A stretch of DNA of 64,000 bases from contig NZ_RCWF01000002.1 in NCBI RefSeq assembly GCF_003667345.1, positions 62,001 to 126,000 of the forward strand, in the 5' to 3' direction. Position 1 is the first letter of the stretch. Every line of letters begins with the position of its first letter. The position numbers and the translations under genes were made by a program. The notes under the pieces are model-generated. The model saw only the letters and a list, made by a program, of their open reading frames with translations. It was not told where the DNA came from and did not search any database. Below are positions 7,728 to 16,819 of this stretch, piece by piece. The DNA comes from Poseidonibacter antarcticus. Its GTDB lineage: Bacteria; Campylobacterota; Campylobacteria; Campylobacterales; Arcobacteraceae.

Positions 7728-8786
7728 TCATTTTGTTAAACTTTTTATTTGAGTATATAGGTCTTTTGTCATTTTTGATAAGGGATGTTTATTAAAATCT
7801 TTTTCATTGGGATAATTTCTAAATATCTTTTTATAATCATTTTCTGTTAAAATATCAAATGTATCTAGAAAAGTCCTATTGCTTTTAGGATATTTTAATA
7901 CATCATCAAAAATATCATTTATATATTCTTTATGAACTTCATTGTATAAAGATTCCAAATGTAAAATATCTGAATTTTTACAAGTTTTATCTTTTGATAT
8001 TATTTTTAATTTTTTTGATTTTTCAGCTGTTAATATAAAATCAAATTTAAAATCATCCTCTTTAATTTCATAAGGACTTAAACAATTTTCTTTAAAAGTA
8101 TCTACATCGCTTTTTATTTTATTACAGAATGCACAAGATGGCAAAAGATTTGAAATACTAAGAGATAAAAAAGGATATATAGATTTTGGAAAAAAATGTT
8201 CTATATCAGGTGATTGATTTTTATTATCTCCACCTACACTATTTTCTTTATAAATTGGATTTATAAAATTTCTATTGCAATATGGACAAACATTCATATT
8301 TTCAAATAAGGTGAAAAATGGTTTTTTAAAAGATGAACTTACTTGACTTAAATTTTTTTGATATAAATTTTCGAATTTTTTTTGATATTTCTTAAAATCA
8401 GATGATTTTAACTTTTTATCTTCTTTCCAAATTAATAAAGAGTTTGAATCAATTTTAACTTTTAAATAATTTTTTATTGTATTTATATCAGCAATTAATA
8501 AAAGATATAAGTCCTTTTTCAGAACTCTTAACTCATTTTTAAAACTACTTGTTAATTTACTTCTTAATAAATTATTGATTTCTTTATCTATCAGTTTTTT
8601 AAATTTTAATACAGAAATGTTATCACTAAAATTTTCATTTTCATAAAATGATAAATCATCATAATTCTTAGTTGTTTTTTCGATTTCTTCAATTTTTTTA
8701 ATTATTTTTTGCTTTAAAATTAAAACATCTTTTTTATCAGAGTTTGAAAAAACTCTTTTTTCAGCACTATTATCAACTTTTATCAT
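7728..8786 (-). CDS. HNH endonuclease, PtuB-like (Septu-type defence)
   Basis: With the ATG at 8784-8786 the protein is 352 residues; a TTG four codons earlier is possible but weaker. The C-terminal half holds an HNH/zinc-finger nuclease: CPYCNRNF near residues 166-173, IEHFFPKS near 196, then NLLPSCAFCNKIKSD. The paired CxxC motifs bracketing the Glu-His match the TIGR02646-like HNH family to which PtuB belongs. The N-terminal ~150 residues are Lys-rich helical and unrecognised. The start overlaps the end of the ATPase gene by 14 nt. An ATPase followed by an overlapping HNH gene is the Septu arrangement. Expected role: DNA cleavage triggered by the ATPase during phage infection. Confidence 0.72.
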   Translation of the reverse strand: MIKVDNSAEKRVFSNSDKKDVLILKQKIIKKIEEIEKTTKNYDDLSFYENENFSDNISVLKFKKLIDKEINNLLRSKLTSSFKNELRVLKKDLYLLLIADINTIKNYLKVKIDSNSLLIWKEDKKLKSSDFKKYQKKFENLYQKNLSQVSSSFKKPFFTLFENMNVCPYCNRNFINPIYKENSVGGDNKNQSPDIEHFFPKSIYPFLSLSISNLLPSCAFCNKIKSDVDTFKENCLSPYEIKEDDFKFDFILTAEKSKKLKIISKDKTCKNSDILHLESLYNEVHKEYINDIFDDVLKYPKSNRTFLDTFDILTENDYKKIFRNYPNEKDFNKHPLSKMTKDLYTQIKSLTK

Positions 8787-11277
8787 TTTGATTTCCAAAT
8801 AATTGTTCTAAAATCTTATTTTGTTTATCCTTACTATACTTATTTAATTCTTCTTTTATCTCTTCAAAGCTTTTATTTTTTAAAGTTTTTACAATAATTG
8901 ATATATCAATATCATCTTCAAATAATGATTTGATTTCATCTTCTAATTTATTTTTTAAGAGTGGTTCACCTATATTTGATATGATTTTTTTGGCTTTAAG
9001 TATTTCTTCTGATGAGATATTTTTCTTTTCGATTTTGTACTGTTTTATTAATCCTATAACTTCTTTTATTTTTGTTTGTGCAAATTCACCCATAAAATCA
9101 TCTACAAAGAAACTATCATTATAAATATCATAGATATTTGCACCAAAAGTACTTTTGATTTTTAGTTTATTTTTATCATCAAATTCTTGTTTATCTTTTG
9201 AAAATTTATCATTTTCTTCTTTTTCTAGAAAAACAACTCTATCGCTAGTTATATCTGATAAAATCATAGGTGAATGTGTCGCATATAGAATATAAAACTT
9301 ATTATTTGTATATTTATTTAGGAATTGTATTAATTCAAAAACAAACTTTCTTTGCCATTCAAGATGGAGTTTTAAATCTGCTTCATCTAAAAGAATTAAA
9401 ATATTTTCATTTGAATTCTTTTCCTTAATCTTTCCAATTGCATTGTTTATTCTTGCATTTATTATATCTTTTGCTTTTTGTCCTGAAGAAATTGGAGGGT
9501 CATAAGTAAAAGCAAATGGATTTACAGAATTTTCTATAAATTTATAATATTTATCCATATTTGGATTTTCTTTGTTTTCTAATGGTGATTCATTTTCACT
9601 TATATATCTATTATAAATTACTTTCAAACTAAACTCTAAATCTATACCTTTAGGTCTATTATTCTTAATAAAAAGTGTCTTATATAATTCTTTTTTTTCT
9701 TTACTATCAATATTCTTTAACTTTAAAAACTTTGTTAAATAACAATATATTGTTCTATAACGAGTAAGTATTTTATCTCTATCTTTTAGATTATCATTTT
9801 TCTTAAATTTTTCCATTCTTTTTATCACTAAAAGTTTAAATATCTTATCATCTAAATTTTCTAAATCATTAGCTAGAAGATTATAAAATAATGAATAATT
9901 AGTTTCAATAATATTTTTAATTTCTCTTATTGTTTTTTCTTTATAATCTGTATGTTTTTTCCCTTCAGAAGATAAACTAAGATGAGTCACTTTTTTATCT
10001 AAAAGTAATAAATCTTTAATCTTATTCTTTTTGATAAAATCTTTAATAATAAAATCACTTACCTTCATTTCATTTTTTAAATAAATAAGTTGATATAAAT
10101 CAAAAAACATTCTTTTATCATCTACAGACTCATTCATTGATTTTAATATTTCTATACATTTATTAAATAATTTTTTTACATAAAAATATTCACTTATTCT
10201 AAGATTTTCTAATTCTCTTACATTAATAGTTTCTTGATATAAATCATTAGGAAAAAGACTCCTTAATTTTTTCAAAATATTTTCTAAATCTGGAGTTTTA
10301 ATATCAAAATTTATCTCATTTAAGTTTTTAAAGAAAGTACTATTAAATATACTTTCTTTTTTATCATCTATTAATTTATCTAAAGACTTTAATGCTTCAT
10401 CTTTATTTATCTTATTTTTCTTAAAAAATATATCAATATCATTTTCATATTCATTTAAATATGTATTAACTAAAGAAGAATCATTTTTAATATCATTTAT
10501 AAAAACATCATTTTCTTTAAAAAAGTATTTTCTTATATCTTCAATGATAAATTCAGGAATTTCATTAAAAAAAATTTCAAAATCATCATACTTTTTATCT
10601 CTTTTACATATTTCAATTACTTTTTCAAATAAATTAATATAAGAGTTTTTTAGCATTTCTTTTGCATCTTCAAAAAATGTTTCAGATAAATCAGTTTTAA
10701 TTGAGTAGCCAAACTCTTTCATCTTGTATAAATCATATATTTCTAATTGATTGATTTTATCATCTAAATTATTATCATTTATTTCATTAAGCAATTTGAT
10801 TTCAGATATGTCATAATCGTCATTCAAATTAGTATTAGTCTTTTCTAATAAAGAACTATAATATATTGATTTGAACTCTCTTTTCTTATCAATCTTTTTA
10901 TCATCTATTTTGACTATTAAACTATCATCTTTTTTAAATGGAATATTATTTTTTATTTCAAACAAATTACTTTCTATCATATAAAAAGTATTATTAACTT
11001 CATATACACAAATAGAATAATCATTTTCTTTATCGCGAATTGAATTTAAAAGTACACTTTTACCTGTTCCATTTTCACCAATTAATAAACCAATATCAAT
11101 TGTACTAGAATAAAAATCTTCTAAAAATTCATCATTCTTTATTTTTTTAAAATAAAATTCATTTTCTTTAGATTTCTGTTCATCAAAAGAAAATTTATAT
11201 TTTTTTGATAAATGAATTATTGAACCCTTTTCAAAAGTTCCAAAATCTTTATAAAAATAGATAAAAAGTAATCTCAT
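8773..11277 (-). CDS. AAA/SMC-like ATPase, PtuA-like (Septu-type defence)
   Basis: This 834-residue ABC/OLD-type ATPase has Walker A GENGTGKS at residues 67-74, a very long Lys/Asp-rich helical insertion, a signature-like ISSGQKAKD near residue 600, Walker B ILILLDEADLKLH near 628-640, and the H-loop YATHSPMILSD. The last ~130 residues are helical. Classical PtuA proteins are clearly shorter, so this is an enlarged variant; it could also be assigned to related ATPase-HNH families. Its ATG follows the dapE stop by only 4 nt, so it must be translated from the dapE transcript unless an internal promoter exists. Codon use is even more A/T-biased than in dapE. Confidence 0.72.
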   Translation of the reverse strand: MRLLFIYFYKDFGTFEKGSIIHLSKKYKFSFDEQKSKENEFYFKKIKNDEFLEDFYSSTIDIGLLIGENGTGKSVLLNSIRDKENDYSICVYEVNNTFYMIESNLFEIKNNIPFKKDDSLIVKIDDKKIDKKREFKSIYYSSLLEKTNTNLNDDYDISEIKLLNEINDNNLDDKINQLEIYDLYKMKEFGYSIKTDLSETFFEDAKEMLKNSYINLFEKVIEICKRDKKYDDFEIFFNEIPEFIIEDIRKYFFKENDVFINDIKNDSSLVNTYLNEYENDIDIFFKKNKINKDEALKSLDKLIDDKKESIFNSTFFKNLNEINFDIKTPDLENILKKLRSLFPNDLYQETINVRELENLRISEYFYVKKLFNKCIEILKSMNESVDDKRMFFDLYQLIYLKNEMKVSDFIIKDFIKKNKIKDLLLLDKKVTHLSLSSEGKKHTDYKEKTIREIKNIIETNYSLFYNLLANDLENLDDKIFKLLVIKRMEKFKKNDNLKDRDKILTRYRTIYCYLTKFLKLKNIDSKEKKELYKTLFIKNNRPKGIDLEFSLKVIYNRYISENESPLENKENPNMDKYYKFIENSVNPFAFTYDPPISSGQKAKDIINARINNAIGKIKEKNSNENILILLDEADLKLHLEWQRKFVFELIQFLNKYTNNKFYILYATHSPMILSDITSDRVVFLEKEENDKFSKDKQEFDDKNKLKIKSTFGANIYDIYNDSFFVDDFMGEFAQTKIKEVIGLIKQYKIEKKNISSEEILKAKKIISNIGEPLLKNKLEDEIKSLFEDDIDISIIVKTLKNKSFEEIKEELNKYSKDKQNKILEQLFGNQNDKS

Positions 11278-11281
11278 TTAT

Positions 11282-12382
11282 CTAAAACTTCTCAATCAAA
11301 TCCATATAAACTTCACATAATCCTTCTACTTCTTTTACTGTAGTTCTCTCCCCTATACTATGAATTGTGTCGTTTATTACTCCAAATTCAATAGCTTCGA
11401 TTCCAAATGCTCCGAAATATCTGGCGTCAGATGTTCCACCAGCTGTACTGTGTTTTGTTGTAACTCCTAGAACATCTTTTATTGATGTTTCCATTGCTTT
11501 TACTACTTTTGATTCTTTATTTGTTACAAAAGGGAAAGAGCCTTGTGTAGTTCGTAATGAATAATCTAAATGACCAAATACTTTTTTTATATATGCTTCG
11601 ACATCTTCTTTTTTTGTATTTGTTGAGTTTCTTACATTAAACATTAAATCCAATTTATTTGGTGTTACATTTGTAACTTGCATTCCAGATCTCATATCTG
11701 TTAATACCATTTTTGATGGTGCGAAATATTCATCACCGTTATCTAGGTCGTGAGCTGCTATTTTGTTTAAAATTGGTGCTATTTGGTGTATTGGGTTTAT
11801 TCCTTTTTCTGGATATGCAGCGTGTCCTTGTCTTCCTTGAATATGTAAATATCCATTGATACTTCCACGACGTCCAACTTTTATTGCATCTCCAAATACT
11901 TCTTCACAAGTTGGTTCTGCTACAACTGCAAAATTTGGAATAAAATCTATTTCTTTTAAATGTTCTAAGGCTTTAATAGTTCCATAAGTTCCCTCACCTT
12001 CTTCATCTGATGTCATCAAAATTGATAAAGTTCCATCAAAATCTTTTGCATGTTTACAAGCATACAAATAAGCAGCTACTCCACTTTTCATATCTTGCGC
12101 ACCTCGTGCAGTTATTACTCCATCAATAATATCAGCAGCAAATGGATCAACATCCCAACCCTCACCTGGAGGTACTACATCTATATGACCTGCAAAACAT
12201 AAGTGCTGTGGCTTGTCGTTGAATTTTTTATAATATACTCTATTTTTTGTATCTTTTACATCAACATTTATACAAGTCCATCGAGAACCTAAATACTCTT
12301 GTATAAAATCAAAAGCCCCATCATCATTGGGAGTTACTGAGTTAAATCTTAATAATTTTTGAAAAAGTTCTATTACTGTCAT
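11282..12382 (-). CDS. dapE: Succinyl-diaminopimelate desuccinylase
   Basis: The protein has 366 residues and is an M20-family metallohydrolase of the lysine/meso-diaminopimelate pathway. It removes succinate from N-succinyl-LL-diaminopimelate in the cytosol using two zinc ions. Metal ligands are visible in CFAGHIDVVPPGEGW (His, Asp), ARGAQDMKSG (Asp), TSDEEGEGTYG (Glu pair) and the C-terminal His of GVINDTIHSIGE. The substrate loop AGGTSDARYFG is also present. AGGAAACAA precedes the ATG. It diverges from the AsmA-like gene. The ATPase/HNH defence pair follows almost without a gap. Confidence 0.95.
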   Translation of the reverse strand: MTVIELFQKLLRFNSVTPNDDGAFDFIQEYLGSRWTCINVDVKDTKNRVYYKKFNDKPQHLCFAGHIDVVPPGEGWDVDPFAADIIDGVITARGAQDMKSGVAAYLYACKHAKDFDGTLSILMTSDEEGEGTYGTIKALEHLKEIDFIPNFAVVAEPTCEEVFGDAIKVGRRGSINGYLHIQGRQGHAAYPEKGINPIHQIAPILNKIAAHDLDNGDEYFAPSKMVLTDMRSGMQVTNVTPNKLDLMFNVRNSTNTKKEDVEAYIKKVFGHLDYSLRTTQGSFPFVTNKESKVVKAMETSIKDVLGVTTKHSTAGGTSDARYFGAFGIEAIEFGVINDTIHSIGERTTVKEVEGLCEVYMDLIEKF

Positions 12383-12483
12383 TTGTTTCCTTTTTAATGC
12401 GTGAATTGTATCAAAATTGATATTATATTTGTTATAATCTAATATACTATACGAAATATAAAATAAATAATAGAGGATAAATA

Positions 12484-15400
12484 ATGGGAAAAATTGAAAA
12501 ATATTTTTATTGGCTTTGCTTTTTTCTAGCTGTTTATATAGTTATAGGCTTTAAATTAATTCCTATAGTTATAAAAGATCAGTTAATAAAAAACCTAGAT
12601 GAAAATTTAGTATTAAAAACTACCGTGCAAAGAGTTGAATTCAATCCATTTATAGCACAGGCGAAAGTTCATAACTTAGCTTTAGTTGATAAAGAAAATA
12701 AAGAAATAATAAGCTTTTCAGAACTTACATTAAATATTGCATTATTACGTTCAATGTTTGAAGCACATATAAGCTTAGATGAAATTTTACTAAAAGATCC
12801 CGTTGTTGATGTTGTTGAAGATCTTGATGGAAATATAAATTTATCAAAGATAGTAAAAGAAACGGAAGTTAAAGAAGAACTAAAAGAAGATGAAAGTTCA
12901 TTAGATATAAAATTTTTAATATCTAAAATAAAACTTGAAAATCTAAATGTAAACTACACAAAGATTACAAAAGACAAGCCTTATCATCTTTCTATAGAAA
13001 ATTCTAACTATACTTTATACGATGTAGGAACATATAAAAATATTCTAGCTTCAAATGATTTGGAATTGAATATAAATAAACATACAAAGCTGATTGTTAC
13101 GGGTGCTTTTAATGTATCACCTTTTAAAATGTACGGTAAAGCTCAAATTATTGATTTACGATTAAAAGAGATTTTAGATCAACAAAAAGAGATAATTGAT
13201 TTTGATATAAATGAAGAAGCTAGTTTAGATTTAGCAATAAACTATAATATTGATATACAAAAAGATTTTAATCTAAAATTTAATACAAGTAAATTAGAAC
13301 TTAACAATATTAATATGAGTAAAAATAAAGAAGATATTATTAAACTTAATAAGTTATTAGTATCAAGATTAGATTTTGATTTATTAACTCAAGATGTAAA
13401 ACTTAATGATATTCAAATCAAAGATTTATATACAAAACTAATCATAGATAAAAGTGGTGTAAATTTAGCAAATTTATTTAAATCTTCTACTAGTGAAAAA
13501 AAACCTACAACAAAAGATGAAACTATTTCAACACCTTCAAAACCTTGGAATATATTATTAACAAATTTAAAACAAACAAATTCAGATTTTGTTTTTACAG
13601 ATAAAACAAGTAATATAGCAGTTGATACTAAAAAATTTAGTACAAATGTTTCAAGTATAAATGTTGCTGGTTCAGATATTACGGTTAGTAATTTTAAAAT
13701 ATCAAATCCAAATATTGAATATCTTGATAACAATAACTCAATGCTTATAAACTCAGATAATAGTAAAATTTCATTTGATAAGTTAGCAATTGCAAATGAT
13801 GATATTAATATCTCAAATATCAATATTGAGAAAAATAATTTCTCTTTTAAAGATAAAAAATCTGCCCTTGATATTAATCTTAATAAACCAAACATCAATA
13901 TTAATAGTCTTAAAATCAAAGGTTCAGATATTTATATCAATAAAATAAATGTAAATACTCCAAAAATTTCATTTGAAGATTCAAAAAATAAAATGAATAT
14001 TCAAACGACAAATACTAACTTGATTACAAATGATTTAAATATTATAAAATCATTTGTTTCAATCACTAGTATCAAACTTGATACACCAAGTCTTAAATTT
14101 AATGATAAAGCTAATAGCTTAGAACTTGACATGAATAAAATAAATGGTAATATCAACTCTTTTTTACTTAATAAAGATGATATTTCAATAAAAACTGTAA
14201 ATATTAAACAAGGTGTCTTAAAACTTAGAGATAATAAAAATAAATTAAACATTGACTCAGAACAAACAGAAGTAAATATAAATAAAATAAAACAGAACAA
14301 AGATTTATTAAGTCTTGAATCACTTAGAATTTATAATCCAAATATTTCGCTTATCAATAAAAAAGACAAAACAAATATTATTGCTAAAAATATAGATATT
14401 AGTGTTACAAATATTTCAAATAGTAAAAATGGTTTAAAAGTTTCAAAAGCAAATATATCAAAACCAAATATATCTGTAATTTTAGAAAAAAATACTTCAA
14501 AAGCGGAAATAAAAGAAGTTGTAGAGAAGAAAAAAGATGAAAAAAGTGCAAAGTTAAATATTGGTCCTATAAATATTAATGATGCGACATTATCATTTGA
14601 AGATAAGAACTTACCTCTTCCTTTTAAAACAATAATAAGTAAATTAAATGGAAAAGTTTCCAAACTTGATACAACTATAGATTCTACATCAAGATTAAAA
14701 GTAAATGGTATTGTTGATAAATATGGTACAACACAAATTACAGGTATTTTAGATCCAAAAAATATAAAAATTTTAACTGATATAAATATGATATTCAAAA
14801 ATATATCTATGCAAAACTTTACACCATATACTGGTAAATTTATCGGTAAAGAATTAAAAAGTGGTAAACTAGACTTAGACTTAAAATATAATATCAAAAA
14901 ATCAAATCTTGATGCAAAGAATAATATTGTAATAACAAAATTAGAACTTGGTAAGAAAGTAGAAAGTAAAGATGCTGTTTCTCTTCCTTTAGAATTAGCT
15001 ATAACTTTATTAGAAGATTCAAATGGTATTATTGATTTAAATATACCTGTTTCTGGTAATATGGATGATCCAAAGTTTGCTATTGGCCCTATTGTTTGGA
15101 AAGCCTTTGTTAATTTAATTACAAAAGCTATAACAGCTCCATTTTCTTTACTTGGATCAATATTCGGTTTTGATGCAGATGAAATAAATAGTGTTAATTT
15201 TAATTATGGAGAAAAAGATATAACTCCAATTCAAAAAGAGACGCTTGATAAAATCTCCATAATATTACAAAAACGTCCAAATCTTGTTTTAGCGTTTAAC
15301 CCTTCATATAATAAAGACAAAGATTTACTTGCTTTAAAAACGATGAAATTTAATAAATTTATTTATAATGAACTAGGTAATAGACAAAAAAAAGATTATA

Positions 15401-15693
15401 AAGAAAATTATCTTGCTTTATTAGAAGAAGTATATGAAGATTTTGATCAGAAACTTAAACCTTTACAAGAAAAATATTTAAATGATGAAAAAGCATATAA
15501 AAATACACTAGAATCATTTATTATTTCAAAACAAAAAGTAAATGAAGAAGACCTTCCAAATCTTGCTTTAAGCAGAATAAACAATATTAAGAATTATTTG
15601 TTAGAAACAAAGAAAATACCAGCTAAACAAATAAAGGTTTCTAAAAAAATTAATATTAAAACTTCAAACATAAATTTAACATTATCTAAATAA
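12484..15693 (+). CDS. Giant AsmA-like / DUF748 repeat protein
   Basis: At 1069 residues this is a large envelope protein. Residues about 8-30 form a single N-terminal membrane anchor; the rest is a long periplasmic beta-rich body. Residues 367-660 comprise seven consecutive repeats of exactly 42 residues, listed separately. The C-terminal part (about 760-900) contains DUF748 features such as SGKLDLDLKYN, SLPLELAITLLEDSNGIIDL and DDPKFAIGPIVWKAFVNLITKA. The tail resembles an OmpA-type end (TPIQKETLDKISIILQKRPN). AsmA/TamB-like proteins form hydrophobic grooves that carry phospholipids between membranes; that role is likely but inferred. Promoter: TATAAT at 12433-12438; AGAGGAT before the ATG. 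Confidence 0.82.
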   Translation: MGKIEKYFYWLCFFLAVYIVIGFKLIPIVIKDQLIKNLDENLVLKTTVQRVEFNPFIAQAKVHNLALVDKENKEIISFSELTLNIALLRSMFEAHISLDEILLKDPVVDVVEDLDGNINLSKIVKETEVKEELKEDESSLDIKFLISKIKLENLNVNYTKITKDKPYHLSIENSNYTLYDVGTYKNILASNDLELNINKHTKLIVTGAFNVSPFKMYGKAQIIDLRLKEILDQQKEIIDFDINEEASLDLAINYNIDIQKDFNLKFNTSKLELNNINMSKNKEDIIKLNKLLVSRLDFDLLTQDVKLNDIQIKDLYTKLIIDKSGVNLANLFKSSTSEKKPTTKDETISTPSKPWNILLTNLKQTNSDFVFTDKTSNIAVDTKKFSTNVSSINVAGSDITVSNFKISNPNIEYLDNNNSMLINSDNSKISFDKLAIANDDINISNINIEKNNFSFKDKKSALDINLNKPNININSLKIKGSDIYINKINVNTPKISFEDSKNKMNIQTTNTNLITNDLNIIKSFVSITSIKLDTPSLKFNDKANSLELDMNKINGNINSFLLNKDDISIKTVNIKQGVLKLRDNKNKLNIDSEQTEVNINKIKQNKDLLSLESLRIYNPNISLINKKDKTNIIAKNIDISVTNISNSKNGLKVSKANISKPNISVILEKNTSKAEIKEVVEKKKDEKSAKLNIGPININDATLSFEDKNLPLPFKTIISKLNGKVSKLDTTIDSTSRLKVNGIVDKYGTTQITGILDPKNIKILTDINMIFKNISMQNFTPYTGKFIGKELKSGKLDLDLKYNIKKSNLDAKNNIVITKLELGKKVESKDAVSLPLELAITLLEDSNGIIDLNIPVSGNMDDPKFAIGPIVWKAFVNLITKAITAPFSLLGSIFGFDADEINSVNFNYGEKDITPIQKETLDKISIILQKRPNLVLAFNPSYNKDKDLLALKTMKFNKFIYNELGNRQKKDYKENYLALLEEVYEDFDQKLKPLQEKYLNDEKAYKNTLESFIISKQKVNEEDLPNLALSRINNIKNYLLETKKIPAKQIKVSKKINIKTSNINLTLSK
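13582..14463 (+). repeat. Seven tandem 126-bp (42-residue) coding repeats
   Basis: Codons 367-660 of the AsmA-like gene divide without any indel into seven units of 42 residues: units start with SDFVF, PNIEY, NNFSF, PKISF, PSLKF, GVLKL and PNISL; an eighth begins at codon 661 with PNISV and then breaks down. Each unit follows P-x-hydrophobic-x-F-x-D-K-x-N-x-L-x-I, a central I-N-x-hydrophobic stretch and an end D-I-x-I-x-x-I-x-I. Nucleotide identity between units looks low, so this is an old protein-level array held by structure. Confidence 0.88.
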
Positions 15694-15694
15694 T

Positions 15695-15720
15695 ATAACA
15701 AAGATTTTTTTCTTTGTTAT
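15695..15720 (+). terminator. Hairpin after the AsmA-like gene
   Basis: Nine-bp arms (15695-15703 ATAACAAAG and 15712-15720 CTTTGTTAT) enclose an A-T7 loop just after the stop codon at 15693. The T tract is in the loop, not behind the stem, so termination may be partial. Confidence 0.5.
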
Positions 15721-15844
15721 ATTAATAAAAACAAAACTTTAAATTATAATTTCAACTTATATAAATTATTATTGACATATAAAATTTTATTTGCTATCAT
15801 TCTATAAATTAGTATTTACTATAATACTTTAATAAGGTTAGCTT

Positions 15845-16387
15845 ATGAATAAAATTCTACCAATTGTTATACTATCGGTTATAACTTTCATAATATTTGC
15901 AGTATTTGAAGAAGTTAATAAATTTGACCCAAATGAAAAAAGATTAGAGTGTCAAGAAAAAACAAAAACATTTGAAAAGATAAATTTCGAAGATCCAATA
16001 TGGAAGGCTAATAATCTAATTGAAACAAATAATTTCACAATTAAATCAAATATAGAATATTCAAAATATATGGATAGTTATTTAGTTAATGTATTAGATA
16101 TTAAACAAGCAGATAAGATATTAAATGATGTATTAAAAAAATACATTGTTTCAAATAAACCAAGTGATAAAAACCTGTTAATTGATTACTATATATATGA
16201 GAATGATAAAGAAGACCCAAGTAAAAAAGGTAAAAAGTCGAAACTTTTTGCTGGTTATCTTGTATTTGCTTTTAAAGTTGATGGAAAATTAGTTTACAAA
16301 ATTCAATCTGATTATATGGATATAGACGGGAAAGATATAAAAGAAAGAATGGATTGTATAATTAAATCTTTCTTATCAATTAAATAA
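15845..16387 (+). CDS. Membrane-anchored hypothetical protein
   Basis: I do not recognise this 180-residue protein. Residues 2-22 form one hydrophobic segment (KILPIVILSVITFIIFAVF), either an uncleaved anchor or a signal peptide, followed by a soluble domain of mixed charge containing SNKPSDKNLLIDYYIYEND, a Lys-rich loop DPSKKGKKSK, and an amphipathic end LVFAFKVDGKLVYKIQSDYMDIDGKD. It has two cysteines (ECQEK and DCIIK) that could pair in the periplasm. AAGGTTAG precedes the ATG. The next gene starts immediately at its stop codon, so the two are coupled and may work together. Confidence 0.7.
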   Translation: MNKILPIVILSVITFIIFAVFEEVNKFDPNEKRLECQEKTKTFEKINFEDPIWKANNLIETNNFTIKSNIEYSKYMDSYLVNVLDIKQADKILNDVLKKYIVSNKPSDKNLLIDYYIYENDKEDPSKKGKKSKLFAGYLVFAFKVDGKLVYKIQSDYMDIDGKDIKERMDCIIKSFLSIK

Positions 16388-16786
16388 ATGAATAAATTAC
16401 AGAAAAAGATTTTTAAAGATAAGTACCATATTTCTGAAGTTGAATTTAAAAAAGAAGAGTTGATATTTAAAAGTGTAGATGAAATTATAAATGAACTAAA
16501 ATTAAAAATTGATGCTCATCCCATTATTGCATTTATTGCGATATTTGATCATTATACACATACTTTATCTTTAAAAATGGGCAAAATAGATCCTAAAATT
16601 AAAAATGCTAAAAATATAATATTTTGTTTTGGAAAAGAGATTCCAAGTCCTGAAGTTTTAGCAGTTCGACCTAGAAGTATTGGAGTATGCGAATTAGAAG
16701 ATTCTTATATTATAAACTATCTTCAAGCACCTAATAAAAATGTAAACAATACTATTGAAGATTTTATAAAATCTTTGAATAAATAA
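16388..16786 (+). CDS. Small conserved hypothetical protein
   Basis: This 132-residue soluble protein begins right after the preceding stop (TAAATG), so translation is coupled. It has no signal peptide. Recognisable stretches are AHPIIAFIAIFDHYTHTLSL, which could place a His-rich site, IIFCFGKEIPSPEVLAVRPRSIGVCEL, and a C-terminal acidic helix. The style resembles short Campylobacterota proteins carrying a DUF of unknown role (a DUF6858-like family is possible, unverified). The neighbour is a membrane-anchored protein, and the gene ends in a strong hairpin shared with mutS2. No function is proposed. Confidence 0.7.
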   Translation: MNKLQKKIFKDKYHISEVEFKKEELIFKSVDEIINELKLKIDAHPIIAFIAIFDHYTHTLSLKMGKIDPKIKNAKNIIFCFGKEIPSPEVLAVRPRSIGVCELEDSYIINYLQAPNKNVNNTIEDFIKSLNK

Positions 16787-16819
16787 AAAGTAATAAAGCT
16801 TTTAAAGCTTTATTACTTT
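16787..16819. terminator. Bidirectional terminator between the hypothetical gene and mutS2
   Basis: Arms of 13 bp (16787-16799 and 16807-16819) with a short T4A3 loop form a nearly perfect palindrome between two convergent genes. The repeat overlaps the final codons of mutS2. Confidence 0.7.

Noticed and set aside
7728-11277. Retron with Septu-like effectors
   Set aside because: No reverse transcriptase or msr/msd-like repeat is present near the ATPase-HNH pair.
13413-14897. Long minus-strand frames inside the AsmA-like gene
   Set aside because: They are hydrophobic shadow frames of the repeat-rich coding strand with no ribosome sites or recognisable domains.
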